64,000 bases of DNA from contig JANLFN010000008.1 of NCBI GenBank assembly GCA_024655885.1, forward strand, positions 62,001 to 126,000. Direction: 5' to 3'. The DNA is from Eubacteriales bacterium. Lineage in GTDB: Bacteria; Bacillota; Clostridia; Acetivibrionales; JANLFN01. Of the stretch, positions 59,712-64,000 are shown piece by piece; within the stretch, counting starts at the first letter, position 1; each line of letters starts with the position of its first letter. Made by a program: the position numbers and the translations under genes. The notes under the pieces were generated by a model that ran no database searches, was not told the origin of the DNA, and was given only the letters and a program-made list of their open reading frames with translations.

Positions 59712-62105
59712 TTATTCATTTCCCCCTTTTTTCCTGAAAAAGCGGTGGTATAAAGTCATAATCAACCAGAGCGGAAGGTTGACCGCAGCCGCCAGAGGGC
59801 TGAAGCCCGCAGGGTTTATCCCCAGCTGCTCCGGGCTGTCGTTGACAAGGTATGTCCAGGTGGAGGAAGGCGCTTTCAGCCCTTCTTTTTCCATATTGAT
59901 GCCGGCCTCTGTAATCTCCGCCCTAGCCAGAAGGCCTACAATCTCATTTTTTATATCCTCTGTCAGCCTTTCAAAGGCTTCCACCGCTATTTTGTTAAAT
60001 TCATGGACTGGAGTCTTTCCGCCCACATTCACAAGGTGGATGCCTTCACGGATATAGGACATATAGTCCAGGTAGTCGGTCCAGCATTTGTTGATAAAAT
60101 ACAGGGCAGCCTGTTTTTCCGCCCTTCTTACCCCTTCCTCTCCTACAAGGGCGCACAGCCTATGCCAGCGCTCACTGAGCCGGGACTGCATAAGTCCGGG
60201 AAATACCCTGTCTTCCAGAAGGTCCTTTCTCCACTTGTAGATCATCCGCCTTTGCTGCTCCATTAAAGCGGAATACTTGGTGAGGGTCCTGCGTATTTCA
60301 AAATTCTGCCCCTCGATGATCCGCTGGGCGCCGGCGATCTTCCTTCTAATCACCGGATTTTCCACAGGCTCTTCCCGCCTTTGAGGGTAAATGGACGGAG
60401 GAATGAGGTTCTTCACTTTATACTTCCTGAGCAAATCGTCTTCCAGGCTTATGAAAAACCGGCTGGAGCCGGGGTCGCCCTGCCGTCCTGCCCTCCCCCT
60501 CAACTGGTTGTCGATGCGGCGGCTTTCGTGCAGGTTTGTACCTATTACGTACAGTCCCCCCTCCCGGACAACCTGCTCCCTGTCCTGCTCCTGTTCCCCT
60601 CCCAGTTTGATATCCGTTCCCCTGCCCGCCATGTTTGTAGAAACGGTAACAGCGCCCAGCGCCCCTGCATTGGCTATGATTTTCGCTTCAAGCTCGTCAT
60701 TCTTCGCGTTCAATACCCGGCAGTCAATCCCTGCCGCTTTAAGCTTTGCGGCTAGCCTCTCGGATTCCTCCACACTGCAGGTGCCCACCAGGATAGGGCG
60801 TCCGGTTTTATGGACCTGGGTTATTTCAGCAATCAATCCCCTTTCCTTGGCCTCCCTGTGGGTGTATACCTTATCGGTGTAGTCCACCCTTATGCACGGC
60901 CGGTTTGTGGGTATGACAACCACTTTCAAGCCGTAAAATTCCGCGAATTCACCGGCGGATGTCACTGCGGTGCCCGTCATTCCGCAAAATTTCGGATACA
61001 GCCGGATAAAGTTCTGCAGTGTAACGGAGGCAATGATCTGTCCTTTGGACTCGGATTTTATTCCCTCCTTGGCCTCTATGGCTTCCTGAAGGCCATTGGG
61101 CCAATGTCTCTTATGGGCAACCCGTCCCGTAAACTCATCTACCAGCTCGATCTTACCGTTTCTCACTATATAATCCACATCGCGTTTTAGAAGTGCTTCT
61201 GCATGCAGTGCATTATTTACGCTTACCAGCAAGGTAATGTTTTTATCTTCATAGAGGTTGCCGCAGCCCAGCATATCCTCCACCCGGTTCACTCCCGTAT
61301 CCGTCAGGTATACATTTCTCTCGTTTTCATCCGTCTCATAGTCCACTCCGGGGGTGAGCCTCCGGACAATGGCCGCCGCACCTTCGGCTTCCAGCTTGTA
61401 TTCGTCATTTTTCCCGGCGATAACAAGGGGAATGCGGGCTTCATCAATAAGAATGGAGTCCGCTTCGTCAATGATGGCAAAATGGAAAGGCCGCTGGACC
61501 ATCTCCTCCTTCTCCCGGCACAGAAATTCCTTAAGGTAGTCAAAGCCAGCCTCCTTTGCCGTCAGATAGGTCACATCGCATGCATAGGCCCTTTTCCTCT
61601 GCGCGGCCGTCATCCCTTCGCGCACATACCCTACGCTCAGCCCCAGGAATTCGTATACCGGCCCCATCCATTGGGCATCCCTCTGGGCCAAATAGTCGTT
61701 GAAGGTGAGGACATGCACCCCTTTCCCCGAAAGGGCGTTCAAATAGGCAGGCAGCACGGCGGCGAGGGTCTTGCCCTCACCGGTTTGCATCTCTACCAGT
61801 CCTCCGTCGTGCATGGCAATCCCTGCCATGACCTGCACGTCAAAAGGGCGCAGTCCCAGCACGCGGTGTGAAGCCTCCCGGGCCAGGGCATAGGCTTCCG
61901 CAAGCACTTCATTCACCGGGTCGCCGCTCCGGACCCGGTTTTTGAGTTCAAAAGAGCGGCTCTTAAGCTGAAAATCGTCCATAGCGCTGAAATCCCACTC
62001 GTTGATTTTATCAAGCCACAGCCGGTAGGGCTGCAGGTCAAACTCCACCGTGCGGTAGCGCAGCTTTCTCACAACCGCCTTTATGGGGGTCCTGTTTTTG
62101 AACAT
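59712..62105 (-). CDS. SecA homologue with shortened, hydrophobic C-terminus (SecA2-like)
   Basis: A 797-residue SecA-family ATPase. Walker A is MQTGEGKTLAA (near 104), then TFNDYLAQRDAQWMGPVY, DEADSILIDEARIPLVIAG (near 215), FCGMTGTA, AGRGTDIKLGG (near 490) and the QLRGRAGRQGDPGSSRFF region (near 525). All motor motifs are present. Canonical SecA is 840-900 residues and ends in a Cys/His zinc finger; here the end is FSPLAAAVNLPLWLIMTLYHRFF plus a basic tail, with no zinc ligands. It is followed by no sec genes; a three-helix membrane protein is encoded upstream. It is probably an accessory SecA. Confidence 0.88.
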   Translation of the reverse strand: MFKNRTPIKAVVRKLRYRTVEFDLQPYRLWLDKINEWDFSAMDDFQLKSRSFELKNRVRSGDPVNEVLAEAYALAREASHRVLGLRPFDVQVMAGIAMHDGGLVEMQTGEGKTLAAVLPAYLNALSGKGVHVLTFNDYLAQRDAQWMGPVYEFLGLSVGYVREGMTAAQRKRAYACDVTYLTAKEAGFDYLKEFLCREKEEMVQRPFHFAIIDEADSILIDEARIPLVIAGKNDEYKLEAEGAAAIVRRLTPGVDYETDENERNVYLTDTGVNRVEDMLGCGNLYEDKNITLLVSVNNALHAEALLKRDVDYIVRNGKIELVDEFTGRVAHKRHWPNGLQEAIEAKEGIKSESKGQIIASVTLQNFIRLYPKFCGMTGTAVTSAGEFAEFYGLKVVVIPTNRPCIRVDYTDKVYTHREAKERGLIAEITQVHKTGRPILVGTCSVEESERLAAKLKAAGIDCRVLNAKNDELEAKIIANAGALGAVTVSTNMAGRGTDIKLGGEQEQDREQVVREGGLYVIGTNLHESRRIDNQLRGRAGRQGDPGSSRFFISLEDDLLRKYKVKNLIPPSIYPQRREEPVENPVIRRKIAGAQRIIEGQNFEIRRTLTKYSALMEQQRRMIYKWRKDLLEDRVFPGLMQSRLSERWHRLCALVGEEGVRRAEKQAALYFINKCWTDYLDYMSYIREGIHLVNVGGKTPVHEFNKIAVEAFERLTEDIKNEIVGLLARAEITEAGINMEKEGLKAPSSTWTYLVNDSPEQLGINPAGFSPLAAAVNLPLWLIMTLYHRFFRKKGGNE

Positions 62106-62175
62106 AGGATCTCCTCCTCGTAAAAGTTTTGGCGCTTTTAACGCCTATATCCGCTGAGAAGCGGACATAGCAGCA

Positions 62176-62505
62176 TTACACTTCTTTTACAGGAAGCCTC
62201 CCCCACTCGGTTAAGATATGGTAGAGGATCAGCATTAATACGCTTAAAAAATACAGGATATCCAGAGAGATAACGATAGAATTGGAAATACGGCGGAAAG
62301 AACCTACGGATACAACCGTGGAACCTGCCTGTACGACAAACAGGAGAAAGGCCTCCAGGGCCGGGGTCTTCTCAAGAAGCCAGTACAAATTCTGACACAT
62401 CCCCGTTCCTCCGTTTTTTAAGGAGAGGCGGAGGGCGCACATCAGGCAAGCGATCATGCCGGCGGCCAGTGCCGGAATCAGTTGTAAAGCTGCTTGCAGT
62501 AGCAT
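62176..62505 (-). CDS. Small membrane protein (109 aa), upstream of secA-like gene
   Basis: A 109-residue protein with about three hydrophobic segments: ALQLIPALAAGMIACLMCAL, LEAFLLFVVQAGSTVVSVGSF and LDILYFLSVLMLILYHIL. ATG 62505 is chosen because GAGGT lies six bases upstream; another in-frame ATG at 62532 has none. The SecA-like gene begins 70 bases after its stop, on the same strand, so an operon is likely. No family was recognised; it might be a membrane partner of the SecA2-like protein. Confidence 0.65.
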   Translation of the reverse strand: MLLQAALQLIPALAAGMIACLMCALRLSLKNGGTGMCQNLYWLLEKTPALEAFLLFVVQAGSTVVSVGSFRRISNSIVISLDILYFLSVLMLILYHILTEWGRLPVKEV

Positions 62506-62710
62506 GTTGAGACCTCGAATCCAGATAATCATTGTATTGCTCTAGGGTCATCATAACATTTCGGCAGGGAATTTTCAACCTGCAAAAGGAATCGCTGCAT
62601 GAAATCCGTGGAAAATTATGAACATTTTTTAATCTATAATTTATGTGCCCATGGTTAAACTACAGTAGTAAAAAGACGCTATTTCGCATTTGCCCATGGA
62701 GGTACTTTCC

Positions 62711-63238
62711 ATGAACCTGCTGTTTATAATCGCTGTAATTGTTTTATTTTTAGCGTCACTGTTATTTATTGTACCCTTAAGAATTATTTTTAATTTGAAT
62801 ACGGACAAGGAAAAAATCGCCCTGGACATGCTGTGGCTGTATCCGTTGTTAAAGGCGGCCGTGGTCAATGAAGATGCGGTACTGACACTGACCGTTTATT
62901 TATTGGGCCTAAAAATCTACAAAAGGGTACTGAAATCAGGGAATGGAAAATCCGGCCGAATGGATTTTGTAAGGCAGGTCGAATTGACGGATATCCGTGT
63001 ACAAGGGTCCTACGGCTTCAAAGACCCTTTCGTCACCGGAATCGCATGCGGAATACTGAACATGGCTTCGCAGTTTACGGATACGGGAGTTCTGAACTGC
63101 AGCCCGGATTTTGCAGCCGGCAGCGACTACATCCGCATCAAAGGCACAGCAAATTTGAACATGGGAAGTGTCCTGGCCGAAAGGATCAGGTCATACAGGG
63201 CGAATTCCAGAAAGCCGGCATCGTATCAAACCCGATAA
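62711..63238 (+). CDS. DUF2953 membrane protein (YtfI-like)
   Basis: A 175-residue protein with one N-terminal membrane helix (MNLLFIIAVIVLFLASLLF) and a mainly beta domain (LDMLWLYPLLKAAVV, YGFKDPFVTGIACGIL). This matches the DUF2953 family found next to gerW/ytfJ in spore formers. ATG 62711 follows GGAGGT; upstream in-frame ATGs at 62690 and 62696 are less likely. It is followed 16 bases later by the GerW homologue. Confidence 0.85.
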   Translation: MNLLFIIAVIVLFLASLLFIVPLRIIFNLNTDKEKIALDMLWLYPLLKAAVVNEDAVLTLTVYLLGLKIYKRVLKSGNGKSGRMDFVRQVELTDIRVQGSYGFKDPFVTGIACGILNMASQFTDTGVLNCSPDFAAGSDYIRIKGTANLNMGSVLAERIRSYRANSRKPASYQTR

Positions 63239-63254
63239 AAAGGAGGAAAAAAGG

Positions 63255-63698
63255 ATGGAACAACAGCAAAACTTATCTTTTACCCAAAACATCGACGCGA
63301 TTTTCACAAACCTGGAGGAATTTACGAAAAAAGAATCCGTTTTAGGCCAGCCTGTAACCTATGGAGACAAAACTCTGATCCCCATCGTATCCGTTACCCT
63401 TGGTTACGGGAGCGGCAGCATGCGTGCGAAAAGCCAGCAGAACAATACCGGCGCCGGTATGAACGCCGAAATGAACCCGGGAAACGGGCTGGGTATGGGT
63501 GCAAAGATCAACACCGAAGCGGTGGTGGTAATCGACAAGGACAACGTTTCAATGCTGCCGGTGGGCGAGAAGAGCAATATGGGGCAAATGATAGACAAAA
63601 TTCCCCAGATACTCATGAACCTTAACCAAAACAAGCCGCAGCAGCAGGGTCAGAATCAGAACCAACCGCAAAATCCGCAGCAAAACCAGCAGCCGTAA
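63255..63698 (+). CDS. ytfJ: Spore protein GerW/YtfJ
   Basis: A 147-residue GerW-family protein: NIDAIFTNLEEFTKKESVLGQPVTYGDKTLIPIVSVTLGYG is the family core (residues 10-50), with a Gly-rich loop and VVVIDKDNVSMLPVGEK (near 95). The C-terminal tail is made of Gln, Asn and Pro repeats and is probably disordered. In Bacillus, YtfJ is made during sporulation and needed for normal germination. AAGGAGG precedes the ATG. It is probably co-transcribed with the DUF2953 gene and ended by the terminator at 63759. Confidence 0.93.
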   Translation: MEQQQNLSFTQNIDAIFTNLEEFTKKESVLGQPVTYGDKTLIPIVSVTLGYGSGSMRAKSQQNNTGAGMNAEMNPGNGLGMGAKINTEAVVVIDKDNVSMLPVGEKSNMGQMIDKIPQILMNLNQNKPQQQGQNQNQPQNPQQNQQP

Positions 63699-63758
63699 GT
63701 TTATACCGTCCTAAAGGGCCGGCAAAACAACACCCTCTTTGAATCCCTTGCGGAATCA

Positions 63759-63802
63759 AATGGGGCATGATGAGCTTAAAAACATGCTCATCATGCCCCA
63801 TT
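63759..63802. terminator. Terminator hairpin, perfect 17-bp stem
   Basis: AATGGGGCATGATGAGC (63759-63775) and GCTCATCATGCCCCATT (63786-63802) are exact reverse complements around a ten-base loop. It lies between the GerW gene and a minus-strand gene end and may serve both. Confidence 0.75.
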
Positions 63803-63860
63803 AAAAACATCAATTTATGTTATTTTTTACCCAGTCTGCTGTCCCCAATTTCACGGATGA

Positions 63861-64000
63861 TTAAAGCGTGTCGATGAATTTCCCCGAGGCCTTTCGCATG
63901 CTGAGTCCCGTTCTGTCCAGCAGGCCCTCGATTTTGCCGTATTCCACAGGCCTTTTTATCTTAAGGGTTGTGGTTTTTGCCAGCTCATGGCAGCTCATGA
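63861..64000 (-). CDS. Unrecognised gene, C-terminal end or short ORF (partial)
   Basis: On the minus strand, 45 codons remain open to the window edge before a TAA at 63861-63863. They encode LKIKRPVEYGKIEGLLDRT followed by GLSMRKASGKFIDTL. An ATG lies at 63998-64000 at the very edge, but the gene more likely continues beyond it. The sequence is charged and soluble, with no recognised family. Confidence 0.4.
   Translation of the reverse strand, partial: MSCHELAKTTTLKIKRPVEYGKIEGLLDRTGLSMRKASGKFIDTL

Overview
The window looks like a chromosomal segment of an anaerobic, spore-forming member of the Clostridia. Supporting signs are a GerW/YtfJ spore protein next to a DUF2953 protein, AddAB rather than RecBCD, an LtaS-type sulfatase, a two-gene SufC/SufB-like Fe-S operon, strong GGAGG ribosome binding sites, frequent TTG/GTG starts, and several corrinoid methyltransferase systems typical of acetogens or methoxydotrophs. 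The species cannot be named from the sequence alone. No rRNA, tRNA or CRISPR array was seen.

Layout. 0-2 kb: a sugar ABC ATPase (cut by the window edge) behind a ROK repressor. 2.7-8.4 kb: a minus-strand array of four URO-D-family methyltransferase paralogues. One intact corrinoid protein lies between them, with two decayed corrinoid-protein C-terminal fragments, and a PucR-type regulator is divergent at 8.8 kb. 10.7-17.5 kb: YbaK deacylase, a glycosyltransferase remnant, an LtaS-type enzyme, a MoxR/VWA pair and an MtaA-like methyltransferase, the last divergent from an Old-Yellow-Enzyme/FAD reductase (17.9-19.8 kb). 20.4-25.1 kb: one operon of an Asp/Glu/hydantoin racemase, a polar amino-acid ABC importer and two polysaccharide-deacetylase-fold hydrolases. 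25.2-26.9 kb: SufCB. 27-30 kb: a flavodoxin stub, a DUF2680 exported protein and a two-component system. 30.4-38 kb: addBA, both carrying palindrome-rich in-frame inserts. 38-46 kb: macro-domain protein, a zinc phospholipase C-like protein, an exported protein with an ABC exporter and second two-component system, and a truncated UvrA paralogue. 46-51 kb: a second methyltransfer region with two corrinoid/URO-D pairs around a methyltetrahydrofolate methyltransferase and a 45-residue unknown ORF. 51-64 kb: a REP-associated (RAYT-like) transposase, acyl-ACP thioesterase, triple-GAF histidine kinase, flavodoxin/FMN-binding pair, alkaline phosphatase behind a Pho-box-like array, a broken YibE/F gene, a shortened SecA homologue with a small membrane protein, and DUF2953/GerW.

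How the genes work together. The seven URO-D proteins, three intact corrinoid proteins and one MeTr make complete sets for moving a methyl group from a donor (methoxylated aromatics or other O/N-methyl compounds are the family's usual substrates) through a corrinoid to tetrahydrofolate, feeding the Wood-Ljungdahl pathway. The array at 2.7-8.4 kb appears to have grown by tandem duplication, after which extra corrinoid genes decayed. A second theme is a short palindromic repeat with a GAACCGTCCCC core, scattered between genes and apparently inside addA, together with a RAYT-like transposase that may have spread it. Several genes are broken (glycosyltransferase, flavodoxin, UvrA, YibE/F).
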